Below are positions 45,450 to 56,757 of a DNA stretch of 64,000 nucleotides, piece after piece. The stretch comes from Paracyclopina nana (taxonomy: Eukaryota; Arthropoda; Copepoda; Cyclopoida; Cyclopettidae), in NCBI GenBank assembly GCA_019096065.1, contig JAGUCH010000003.1, positions 1,364,001 through 1,428,000 on the forward strand. The letters are read 5' to 3'. The notes beneath the pieces are model-generated. The model was not told the DNA's origin, ran no database searches, and saw nothing but the letters and a program-made list of their open reading frames with translations. The translations under genes were made by a program, and so were the position numbers. Positions within the stretch are counted from its first letter, which is position 1. Every line of letters begins with the position of its first letter.

Positions 45450-48400
45450 TCACCCAGTTTCATGCTCTGATTGTTACCCACATTCTATGCAATGCGACGT
45501 ACAAAAAATATTCATTTTTAAATACACCGTCAAATATATACACTTCTTATTCAATACGCGATTGAGGATTATCTTTTTATATCATATAGAAGACTGTTTT
45601 TACTTTTATTTTCTTGCCTGGCTAGACAGCCATTATTGGAAATCGAGGTGTCTGACAAAAATTAGGAGAGTTTTACTGTTAAAGTACATGTATACAAAAT
45701 ATGTATATTGGAATAGCCTTAAGGATATTGCGCAATGATCGATCACGGCTTTTTTGCCAATTACCACAAATGTCAAATAACGCGCAGTTTTAGGCAACTT
45801 TCTTCGACTTTTGATTGATTCATTTTTTAGAAGGATCCTCAGTCAAAAATGGCTCGCAATCAGAAGGAAATTCCAATATGAATTGGGAAGATTGTCTTCA
45901 GTGTTTTTCATAAAGACACTGGTGAATTCTACCATCATTAGGATTTCATGAATCCCAGATACTGCGGCTGCCTCTCCGCCATTGGCTTTTTTGACGAGAA
46001 AGTTATCTGCTTTTCCTAGCTCGAAATGGCTTCATCCTCTTATTTTTCTTTTTCGTTTCCAATCTATAAAATAGGAGGGAGAAATGTATGGCCATAATCT
46101 CGAAAAACCGCAAAAGTAAGCCTTATCGGAAATTCAATTTGGCTGACTGTATTTATTATTTCTTTATATGTACTGCATCTTATCTCTGCTTCAAAATGTC
46201 AAGAATCCAATCAGGAAAATCTGCCATAAAATGGAGCTTCTCATCTATTTTTAATTTTTCCAATTCTCAGCTGCTCTGGGGAAGCCGCAGGATATGTTGG
46301 CAAAGAAAACCCTCTTCCAACATTCCTTGGCTGGACTCTTTCATTTGTCTCATCATCTCGTACAATGGGGCCGCGGAAAAAAGGCCAAGCAGCAAAAAAT
46401 GGGGCCAACAAAAGCAAAGAATCAATCAAGGAGGAAAATTGCCTAATTTGGGTACAACTGGCCTTATTTTGGACCTTTTCTCCAGCGGCCACTGTGGCTC
46501 CCTTTTTTCTTTGTAATACCCAGAATTCCCCTCCGCGTTTGTTTATATGTGTCCTTTATGGCCCCTGGGTGAGCAATAGACAGCTTAGGAATGACGCCTT
46601 TCAAACGAGACGAGGCTAAATTGTTTGCATTTGCTGTATCCTCCTCTTGGATTGTTTTCCAGCTTTCCAAGATGGACTCGGGCTTTCTAAACCAGAAAAG
46701 CCATTTTTCACTTTCTCCTTACTGAAATTATTTATGGCAACAATTCAAGCCCTCTCTTTTTAAAGCTACAACTATTGTGCAGTGGCATTTCAGCTGTGTT
46801 TTATGGCTTTGAGTGCATAATACTGCTGCGAAGGTAGGTTGTCTCGTGTATGGAATTGCTTTTGATGTAATGCTCGTAGCAGCAGCAGCAGCCTTTGGGG
46901 GAATGTCGAAACAGATTAATGACATTTTGTGCTTGGGAAGCAGCAATCATCAAGATGGAATTCCCCTCGATCAAAAGATCACCACGAATCGGTATATGGA
47001 TTAGGGTCTGGAAACCAATATTTTGTGAGTGCTAGACAAATGGGAGTCATCGTTCCCTTGGAAAATGCAAATGCTCCTCAAGAGAAAGCCCAACAAGAAA
47101 GAGCTGTCAACCACTCAAATTCGATTACATTTTTCCAAAAATGTAAAGTTGAGGCATTTTATTAGGTTGCATAGAAAAAGGCTGTCAGCTCTTTGCGTTC
47201 AGGAATTGGTTGAACTTAATTAAGAATTTATGGCACATACGCTGTATAGGTTATGGTTTTCGCATTTTCATGTAGCAGCACGTGCGAGGTGCAGCAGCCA
47301 TTTTGATTGCCGAAATTTATGGATTATGTGGAGGGGATCAATTTATAGCAGCTACCCCGATAAAGACGTATAAATAACGAGCTCTATCCACGTACCTTCA
47401 AGGTAAGGGGAGATTTCGTTCGTTAGCAGGGTCTTACGTAATCGAGCAGCACTCGCTGTTACGTCAGCGCGCAAATACTTCCCGCGTTTTCATGTGTTGA
47501 AAGCACTTTTAATCATCTCGCGAAACTTTCATAACAAGACAGATGCTTTTTTGAGGCTTATAACGCTGGAGATCTTTTTCGCCGCCTTCAGCTATTTGTA
47601 ATCCGATAAGAAAGATTACATATGTGGCATAATAGGTTTCGGAAATTACATCAAACTTGCATTTGATAGGCAAGTGAAAAACCCTGCGGAGTAATGTACT
47701 ACGTGCATCCGGGCAGTAAATACTTGAGAGTGTGTAGTAATACAACAGCAATCTACCATGCAGATCCCCTTGGGGTTGATTTCAAAGAAAAGGCTACAGC
47801 CATGCTGCACTGGGGTCCCACCCCTCCCTCGAAAGGATCAACTAAACAATAAATTCATTTATGGCAGCCACACCAGATTACACTAAAAAGAGGAGGAATA
47901 AGCAGCTTGTTCTTTTATGGTGAACATACTAGCAGAAAGCTCTAAATTAAAGAAATACTTCGTTACATCACGCAAGGTGGAGCTTACATTCATTTTTCTT
48001 GAAAAACGATGTAAGCAGGGCTTGCCTTTACGAATATGTCATAATCTATAGCACATGTCTACCTTTTTTCCTCGAAGAATGTTAAGAGCATGCTCACAAC
48101 AATAGATACAACAATGCACACAAAAGGCGATCTGTATCGCGTACACCGTAGTATTTATGCACTGTGCCGCTGTGTGGTCCGCGTATCACCGCTAATTTTC
48201 CTCAGACATGCAAAACCATGCAGATACTGTAACATATGCACCGCACGTCCTATAGACAGTTCCTTCCCCAGATCTTTTACCACATCATCCCATAAATAGC
48301 ATATATGCCATGTTTATGGGTCCGCACATTTACGCAGACACGTTTTATCCGCACTCAATTTCAAATGGGATCTGCCAACCGCTGGCTGTGATGACTCATT

Positions 48401-49140
48401 TTGAATATACAAGTTTATACACTGTGTGTATTTATGGCTCGCGCCATGACATTCATGGCTATAAGGAATCCCCTGGAGAGCTTAACCCCTTTGTCTGGCT
48501 TTGTCGTGATCAGTCTTGTTTGCAGTTTCCCTACTTGATGTCGCTGCTCTCTTGCAGATTTTCCCCAATTTGTACTTTGACGCTGCTCATGTGCAATTAT
48601 GCAATTTGCCATTGCAATTTGACTGTCAACGGGAAAACAAACTTTCGCATCTAATTACAACAAAGAGATGAGGATAACCTTTGATTGTCTTAACTTTTTT
48701 AAATAGCCAACAGTTGAATTGCTGTGAGCGTTTATAATTCAAAAAAGCTCTTCTTGCGCGGAAAGTTGAGTGGCTTTTTCTCGCAACCTTTCCTGGCTCA
48801 TTCTCACTTCTCAGCAATTGCAAAACATTAATTCATTGGCAAGAAAGCGAGAAGTCAAGCAAGGAAAATTGACGGGATTTCCAAGACCTGGAAAAGGTAA
48901 ATAAGAGACTTATTTTTGGGCAGATGAAGAGGGTCAGTATCTAGCATTGATAGATGAGCCTGAGACATCCCCTTTCTTAATTCAATTCCCGACGAGGACT
49001 CAAACCAACTTGAGCAATAAATCGCAGTTTTTCACAATTTGCCGCCCTTGGACGAGACACAGCAGCAATTTAGTGTGTCAAGGTTATGCCATAATACTAC
49101 TCAATTGGGTGTGACCATTAATCATGCCCAAAATTTAGTC
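45450..49140. other. Intergenic interval between the sidestep-family and CAP genes
   Basis: It begins with the AT-rich sidestep 3' UTR, in which no canonical AATAAA is seen in the first 300 nt. A TATAAATA occurs near 47368 without a convincing initiator. No exon set or RNA gene is recognised. Confidence 0.4.
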
Positions 49141-49157
49141 ATTTCAGTGTGGCCACG

Positions 49158-51626
49158 ATGCATGGATCAATATCGAAGCCCCTCGTTTTCCTTATCCTTT
49201 CTACGTTGACATTTTGCCAAGGAAGAGCAGAAGAGGAAGAATTCAAGCAGATTGACAAGTATTGCCAAGCAAACAGAAATCATACTCTGTGCTTGCACTA
49301 TGTGAGTAGCAATATGCGAATTTTCCTAGTTTTATTCGCAAAAAAGGAAAGTTTCCGTAAATGTACATGGCATATTCTGCAAACTTTTCTGCTGCTGATG
49401 TGGTCATCAATTAAGGAAGTTTTACTCGCGTACTACATAAGCAGAGGAATTAGTATGGCTCTTGCAGCACTTTCCATATCTAGAGGCCGATTTCAACATA
49501 TCCGAAAAGAAGCTAAGCAAGGTTACTTCACTTGACTTTTGGACCCTGAAATCGGCCTGGATGAGGAAATTCTCGCGTTATAAGTATGGAAATGGAATTT
49601 GGCATAATTGCTCTCGGTTTGTTTGCAGGGCAAAATAGGGGTTAACTGCGGTTCCGTGACCACTCGAGGCCTGTCCGAGGTCGAGAGGAGTCTGGCCGCG
49701 GATTTGCACAACCAGCTGCGTGCCAGAGTTGCCCGTGGCGAGGAGATAAGAGGCCATCCCGGGCCTCAGCCTCCAGCCTCCAATATGATGCAGATGGTAA
49801 GCCTGATATATAGATATTAAAGAAAACATGCTCCAAGTCTACAGTCTACAAACAAAGAGCTGTCAACCAAGATTTCGTTTTAGGCTTTTATACAATATTC
49901 TCTTTTTTCGTTTTTTGCCAATTGGCAGCTCTTTGGTTTTGGGTGCTAGGAAAACCACTTGAAAGCTCGTTATAAATGACCTGCATTGGTTTTGCTCTGC
50001 TTTGTTGAAGGTGTGGGATGATGAGCTGGAATTGGAGGCTCAAACATGGGCAGATCAATGCGTGAGGGACCATGATTGTCCGGACTGTCGCTCGGTGGAC
50101 AGATTCAGTGTGGGTGAAAATCTCTATTGGTATGGCCACTCTTCCGGAAGCTGGGAGAGATCCGTGCAAGGATGGTATGATGAGGTGGTCGATTTCAATG
50201 CCACCTTCGTCTCGCCTTTCCAGTAAGAAGGTTTCAAATAAAAAGCACTCTTGTAAAAGTTGCGGCACTTGCACCTGACATTGCAAAAAAGGCAGATTTA
50301 TGAGTGCACAAACGAGGAATAGATATTTATATCAAGCGCAGGAACGTAAAATGTTGCTGCTCAACTTAAGCTGATCTTAAAAGTGGATTGAATTTTACTA
50401 GGCCGAGCCTACGAGGACTGCAATTTCATTAGCTATTCAGAAAATCGACTCATATTGGTGAAGTGAATTATATGACGAGGAAATTGTATTGCAATGCATA
50501 AAAGTAGAATTTAAAGGAACTTTTTAATTTTCGGTGTCCACTCTTGACCCTGGTCACAATAATTTTCACTCGAAAATCGCCTCTTTGAGGAGGTCATAAA
50601 GCCGCGAAATGGCCGCCTTATTTTTTCCCTTTATCACCCACTAAAAGCTCGTTTCTTGTAGCATTATTAAGGGTGTCTTGGTCGGCCACTACACTCAACT
50701 CGCCTGGGCCCAAGCCTGGAAAATTGGCTGTGGCAAAATCTTTTACCAGCCAACAACTCAAAGCTCGAGGGAAGAGCAGCTTTTCATTTGCAATTATGGC
50801 CTGGCCGGAAATCTGATTGGATCGGAAATGTACCAAATAGGCGAGCCTTGCTCCCAATGCCCGGCCGGAACTTCATGCTCCGAAACTTATCCAGGACTCT
50901 GCCTGGGAATCCCCGAAGAGCCCTTAACGATTCGGCCCTCCATTCCGAGTGACTTTTTCGGATATCCAAGCAAAGAAGAAGCTTTTGGACCAGACCACCT
51001 CGAAAACTCCAATGTTCAAGCTACTCTTGAAACAATTGTCATTCCTCCTCCTTTATTGGAGGAGGAGAAGAACTCGAGCTGCATTTACGAGTGCAGAAAC
51101 AACGGCGGATGCAGTGTGAAGATCCAGACTGCCAAGCTCATTTCTGGGCCCGTTTTGGGCTCCTGTTTCCCTCCGGATTTTGGCGGGGATTGCTCCGAAA
51201 TTCCGGAATCGTGCAGTCCTTGTCTGGTGATTTGCTCCGACTTTCCTGGACAGCAGCTCATCATGCATGTCGATGAAAACGGTGATATTTTTTGCTTTTT
51301 TATTACATATATTGTAAATATAAGAGGATGCTCAAATTTCAGGGAATGAGCGAGAGATCCTAGACGTAAGACCCTTGACCCAAGACGCAAGTGGTGGAAT
51401 AAAAGATGAAGAGGAAACTGATGATGCAACTTGCTACTACAAATGCCAAAGTAATGGCGGATGTAGTGTCAAAATTCAGTCCTCGAAGCCGATTTCCGGT
51501 CATACTCAGGGATCCTGCTTTTCTCCAGACTTTGGAGGATTTTGTAGCGGGATTCCGGATAGATGCGAGTCGTGCGATGTCAAATGCATCGGACGATCCG
51601 GAGAGGAATTCAACGAGCGAGTGTAA
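49158..51626 (+). CDS. Secreted CAP (antigen-5/CRISP-type) protein with two 8-Cys modules
   Basis: Five exons (49158-49301, 49629-49796, 50011-50222, 50662-51281, 51343-51626; intron phases 0, 0, 2, 1) encode 475 residues. The start is the ATG at 49158; the GTG at 49149 opens the same frame but is not a eukaryotic start. Signal peptide about 1-25. The CAP domain spans about 65-235: HNQLRARVARGEE, GPQPPASNMMQMVWDDEL, His125 (DHDCPDC), Glu140 (GENLY), Glu162 (WYDE) and the signature GHYTQLAW (183-190, His184), so the CAP tetrad is intact. A CRISP-like Cys-rich hinge follows (PCSQCPAGTSC). Then come two modules, 315-366 and 412-463, with identical spacing C-x3-C-x5-C-x17-C-x8-C-x6-C-x2-C-x3-C and shared NGGCSVKIQ and PDFGG. 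Related CAP proteins occur in arthropod venom and saliva, but many act elsewhere; the role here is unknown. AATAAA lies at 51924. Confidence 0.92.
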
Positions 51627-52089
51627 TATAATCATTTCATATATTACGAATTGACCTTTATACATGTTTGAATTCTGAAAATCAACTTAACTAACTTTTT
51701 TGTATTTTACCCAAAAATATACCAAACAATGCTTTCGTCGGAATTAAGCATCATATTCAAAAACATTGTTCGTTACTAAAAAAAATTGGGTTTTTTATTC
51801 AATCAAATGTGAGGTGCACAATCTCTGTATAATTAATTTGTAAGATCAACATTTGGACAAGATGTTTTAAAGTCGCACTGCGATGTTGACTCTGTTATCA
51901 TATCTGTCGTTGCAAAATGCCAGAATAAAAATCAAGTTGCTTATCACGAGTTTACCTCTCTTTGCAATTATCTTCAAATCAACTCTTCACAGTTCTTAGG
52001 ATCAATTAATTTTTCTCTCAAGCTACATAAAAACACAAAGCGTTGCATTAGCTTTCTGGTGAAAAAAATTTCACTTCAGCCGAAACAGC
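51627..52089. other. Convergent intergenic gap with the CAP 3' UTR
   Basis: Short AT-rich spacer between convergent genes. A plus-strand AATAAA at 51924-51929 may end the CAP mRNA. A minus-strand AATAAA (TTTATT at about 51794) may end the orphan gene, so the two 3' UTRs could overlap. Confidence 0.45.
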
Positions 52090-52590
52090 TCAAACAATTT
52101 CTGATTCAAAGCCAGTGACACCATACACTTTTTTTATGACAATGTTGTACCAGATGGGCGTTTCCTTGTGGTCTCTCTTCTTTATATGAGTATCTTCATG
52201 TGGGCTGTCACCATCCATGGTTTCTCGATAGAAATACGTATCTTTGAACCGATCCCTGTAGCAACTCAGTGCCAAGGAGTAAATCAAAGGCTCTTGGCTG
52301 CCATTCCGGATTCGAACTGAGCGAATTCGAATGGTTCCATCCTTACTCTGCCTTCTTATTTTAAAGTTCAAATTGTGCGAAGCCAGCCTCGCAAATAAGT
52401 AGTCAATGCCAGGCTGGATTCTTGGGTCCAAAATGCCATATATTCTCACATAGTTTCGGGTTGTAATGTTGCGAGACTTCAAGTAGCGAAAGCTCGAGGA
52501 ATCTTTGAATCTCTTGAGAATCTCCTTGAATTCTTGCTCTTCGTCAACGTACTGTTCCGAAGAAATGAACGCATCCAAACTGCCCCTCAT
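52090..52590 (-). CDS. Intronless orphan gene, 166 aa
   Basis: A single uninterrupted minus-strand frame, ATG to TGA, of 166 residues. The product is hydrophilic, Arg/Lys/Asp/Glu-rich, with one Cys, no signal peptide and no transmembrane segment, so it is probably cytosolic or nuclear. Residues 17-30 (EEQEFKEILKRFKD) should be helical. The middle (LNFKIRRQSKDGTIRIRSVRI) alternates as in beta strands, and WYNIVIKKVYGV follows near the end. I recognise no family. Support for a real gene: length, protein-like composition, and a CpG-rich, initiator-bearing promoter directly upstream. An intronless gene among intron-rich ones could be a retrocopy or a lineage-specific gene. Confidence 0.6.
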   Translation of the reverse strand: MRGSLDAFISSEQYVDEEQEFKEILKRFKDSSSFRYLKSRNITTRNYVRIYGILDPRIQPGIDYLFARLASHNLNFKIRRQSKDGTIRIRSVRIRNGSQEPLIYSLALSCYRDRFKDTYFYRETMDGDSPHEDTHIKKRDHKETPIWYNIVIKKVYGVTGFESEIV

Positions 52591-52611
52591 ATTTGCAGCG
52601 TTGAGCGAGCT

Positions 52612-52750
52612 GATATACTGAGCTGTTTCCTGACTATTAAACTAATCTTAAAATGCGCGCACGCGCGCGTCGCGTCTGATTCGCATTTGCGTCAATTCGT
52701 ATCAGCTAAAGAATAACGCAACGCGGAACGCTCGCTTTTGCGGACGTTGC
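52612..52750 (-). promoter_or_regulatory. CpG-rich promoter of the 166-aa orphan gene
   Basis: Reading leftward, a CpG-dense block (alternating CGCGCG at about 52656-52670, and ACGCAACGCGGAACG at 52717-52731) precedes TCAGTA (52616-52621), an initiator-like site about 30 nt before the ATG. There is no clear TATA box. Confidence 0.4.
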
Positions 52751-55700
52751 CTTGCCCAAAATCACCATGCCTCATTCTTTAAAAAGGAAAGAAGATGAAT
52801 ATTTTTATTAGACTCAAACTCAAACACAAGCATAAAAAAATGTGGTCATTTGGCAAGAATTGAATTAATAGTCATTGCAAATGACCAGCTGACATGACAA
52901 ACTGTACCTGCGAAAATCCATACATTTTGCGTAGCAGTTGCATGTAGCATTCTCTGTCATATTCGGGCCACGCCCCCAAGCAATAAAATCTCCCTCTATC
53001 TAGGTTTACTCCAGTAGTTTCAACGATTTTAAGGATTTTTGGGGCCTACTTTACCTTCAATTGCTTGAATTTTAGCATTTAGAGGGCTACATCAAAAATG
53101 ATAAATTACACCATTGGAAAGCTCTCATTGAGCAAATTCGGATATCTTGATAATATTTTCATATTTACAAACTGTTTGTTTCATAAAAATTCAAAGTTCA
53201 GATATTTTACAATTGCAGACATTACTATATATTGAAGTCATTTCTACCGAATAATCTGAGGTTGCACGCCAGCAAGATGCAATATAGCAATATAAGGAGA
53301 GTATAGTGGAAGCTGAGACAGATCCTAATATTCCCAATGTTCGGTATGTCTTCTTCAATTTTTATCCATCGTTAAGTAAAAACTAACCATCGCTAGGCAA
53401 TTATTAATTTTCGGGCCAAGACTTCCGTGTCACATTCTATTTTTCACAATTTTTTTTACATAGGTGGTACGGAAGTTAATGTTGCATAACGACATAGCCT
53501 CAGCCTGGGCAAAATGAAGGAGTGCTAACATGTTAAAATAACTTTGAGAAAACTTGGGAAAATTTCTGGTTGGGTTATATCTATACGAAAATAAAGCAAA
53601 ATTTGGTTTTTTCTGCTGAATCATCGGAATGAAAGCATCTGCATGAGCGCAACCTTTGCCGTGCTTTGTGCAGAATAAGCGATATCTCAGCTAGGTGTCT
53701 TTTTCCATTTCCGTCGTCGCCCTTTCCCCTTGCTCTCTATTTCGGCTGGAGAAATTGTCATTCACCCTGCAGCAGCCAGCATTGCTCCATTCTAAAATTA
53801 ATCGAGCTGATAAAACTTTCAGTACACAGCAGTACAGCGCAGTTTACTAGATAAAAAGAAAGCGGAACTTTGGCAGCAACTGAAACAACTGCCGAAATGG
53901 CTGTTTCAGTGAGTTATGAATATTAACGATCAAGATCACAGAAAGGTGCTATATATTGCCCTTAGAAAAGTGGGGTGAAAATAATGTTGTCTTGGCAGGA
54001 GAATTGACTTGGTTCGCCGCCACCCTCCAACCGCAATTCCACACCTTATTGAGAGAGGGCCATTGAAACTCGAAGAAGTGCGAGCTCACAGTGAGTTGTT
54101 TACTCTGCTGGAGAGAGCCCAAAATAAAAAAGGTTGCTAGTATCATTTCGCGACCCTTTTTTAATAGCAAAAATACTTATGTTATTGTTTTAAAAATCAC
54201 AATATTTTGAAATACATGTATCCTTCATGATACTATGAAAGTCGCCTCTTTTTGAGATTTTTAAAGTGATTTAGAGATATTATGGTCTATTAACCTTTTA
54301 ATGACCTGCTGACAGGTTTCAGCCCTGCCAAGTTTTATAGCTGTGAGCAAGCAATGCCCATAGAGTGTACACAGTGTACTATGGAACTATCAGTTCTGTA
54401 GGTCGTTATCTCACCCCACATAACTTGTAAAAGATGGACCCTTCTAGGCCATAAAGAACAGCTCTTTTTTCTTGACTTTGATGGCGCGACCGACTTTCAC
54501 CTTTACGCGGTTTTTTTTATCGCTTCATCCCTTCTTTCCTTCTTTTCTGCCCACCACAAGAATTGGTAGTAGCTTAAAATTGCATCAGTCCCTTCTACTT
54601 AGGTAATTTTTAAACTGCTTCAATCCCGAGGAATTCTTGACTATTTTCAATCTTTTTTAATGGGCTCACTTTTTATGGAGTTGGCTGGGAAATCGTTTTG
54701 AACTTTATATAATGCTCTTGAGTGTCTCGTGGAAATTAGGCAGATATTGCGCCTGACATCCAGGTCAGAAGAATTTCTTGTCAAATCTGAGCTTTTGGGC
54801 CCAAAAGCAAAAGTGCCAATGTCATCTGTCAGCACAATTTTTTTACGAACTTGGGCCAAATCAGTGTTGACAAGTGAGTTCTGCTGCCGCAACAATCAAG
54901 GGCCACTTTCCCTCCAGAACTTCTTCTTCTTCCATATACGGTCTCTTTGCATGCGTAGCGAGACGTTTTATGAGTCTAGCCGGGTCTCACATCCTGAAAA
55001 AGTCAAGCATGCTTAGCATAAACTACGATGCTTCCTTTTTGCCAAAGCTCTGCTCGTTTTTTCGAGAGTGAAAGCAAGCTTGTTTCTCTTTTCCGGCCGG
55101 TCCATAAAATCCTTGCAAAAAGTCTTCTATTGATATTGTAGCTCATTTTCGTCGTCGTTCTCTTCCTTGTGCGCGCGAGGATTTTCCCGCACATTAACCC
55201 CAAGAAGGGAGTTTTTTTCCCTTTCGAGGGAGCTGGCTAAAAAGAATCTGAGTCTATCCCATCTAAGTGGATATCACATCCTTTTGTCTAAGCCCTTCCA
55301 CTCCTTTTCAACAGGGACCACAACATCTTGAAAGACATCCAGATATGTATTCTAATTTTGCAATAATACTTTTTAAAAGAAGTGGCAAGAGAAGACGAAG
55401 ACCTGAGCTAAATTATGATGATGGAATACTGATATGTGAGAAAATACATTTTCGATCCAGTGGAGGGTAAATAACTCAATCTGTATCGAACAACTTCGCG
55501 CGCGCGCGCATACATGATTGAATTTGCGCTCTGCGGTGCGATGAGGCTCGATCCCAACATGACTCATTGGAATGTTGCTCTTCCATTTTGGGCTGAGCTG
55601 ATTCATCTCCATTCATGGCTGCATTGACAGCTCTCAATACAGGGACACATAAGAAGGTTTCGTCCTAATAAAGACAAATTGCGACGAAAGGAATTAGAAG

Positions 55701-56374
55701 ACTGGCTCTAAAAAGAGCCAAAAAGTGGAGTGAAGAGCTAGGCCCTAAATCACTTTTTGACGTTTAATGTTTAATGGCGGCAAAGAGAGGGGCTGAATTA
55801 ACCTTAAGCTCTCTTAAGTTGACTGTAACTGTCAAACTAAAAGGTCTCGAGAAATAATTCAAAAGAACCTACCACAATTTCCCACAGTGAAACGCGCATT
55901 TGAAAATTCTCACGTTGCGCGTTATGTATTTGTTTTAGAGCGCAAAAGTCAAGAGTGCGTGAGTAATCAAGATGGGATTAAAAAGCCCCCTTCCTTCTTT
56001 ATGTATTATACGATACGCGAGTGTATCCAATCCTCTATTGACTTCCACGATCATCTCGCGGTATTTTGCACCACCACATTGGCCTGTCTCGTTAGCTGTC
56101 AGCACAGAGGGGGAAAAAAGGCCGAAAATGGCAGAATCGCAGCTAGGCAACTTTTGATTTAAAAGCGAAAATTGTGCTTACTAAAATAGTGCTTTCGATA
56201 TAGATCCTTGCCAAAATCGAGTCTCCGATGTGCAAAGGAACATTGTGGGGAAAAGGGGAGACCGAAGGGGGCGTGGTGAGGCCCGCCACTACAAATAAGA
56301 TATTCACTTCTGCTGATGAATGGGAATTCTTTTACATCCCCTTTACCACACATGAACATCTCAAGAATGTCAGA
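52751..56374. other. Intergenic sequence, no gene seen
   Basis: Scattered short frames only. An alternating CG run (55497-55509) is the main compositional feature. No RNA gene or exon series is found. Confidence 0.4.
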
Positions 56375-56757
56375 TGTCTGATCATGTAAGCCCAACACTC
56401 CTCAGGAAAATATTCCGAAAAAAGTATTCCGTAATAAAAAATATGAGAAAGAGTCACGTATCAGCTGACGCAAAGAATCTGATCGACTTTAGGTCAGCTT
56501 GAAAGCAAACAATCTCAATTTTGGAAAATTAGTGAGATGAACTGGAATATTTGTATTCATTTCAAATATACATAAAATGAACTAATTTTCTTTCAACCAA
56601 CTATAGGAATAATTATTATAGATAGAAAACCATGTCTCTAAAGAAGGGCCAATTTGCCCCAAATAAAGTAGTTCGCTTAAAAAGCTGATCTAGTCCAATT
56701 GACAAAGATCGATTCATACGAGGATTTCTTGTAAGTTTTTTGGTACATGAAGTGATC
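56375..56757 (+). mobile_element. Diverged TWA-family MITE, copy 4
   Basis: It starts TGTCTGATCATGTA and ends TACATGAAGTGATCA, with length (383 bp) and internal blocks (CTCAGGAAAAT, GAATCTGATCGACTTTA, CAGCTTGAAAGCAAACAA) like those of the copies at 30848 and 43086. Divergence is higher and no clean target duplication remains. Confidence 0.55.

Noticed and set aside
49149-49157. GTG start three codons before the CAP ATG
   Set aside because: In-frame but not a eukaryotic start; ATG at 49158 begins directly before the signal peptide.
53041-53240. ACCATTGGAAAGCTCTC resembling the inner part of the mariner-type MITE
   Set aside because: Only a short match, without inverted ends or TA flanks.
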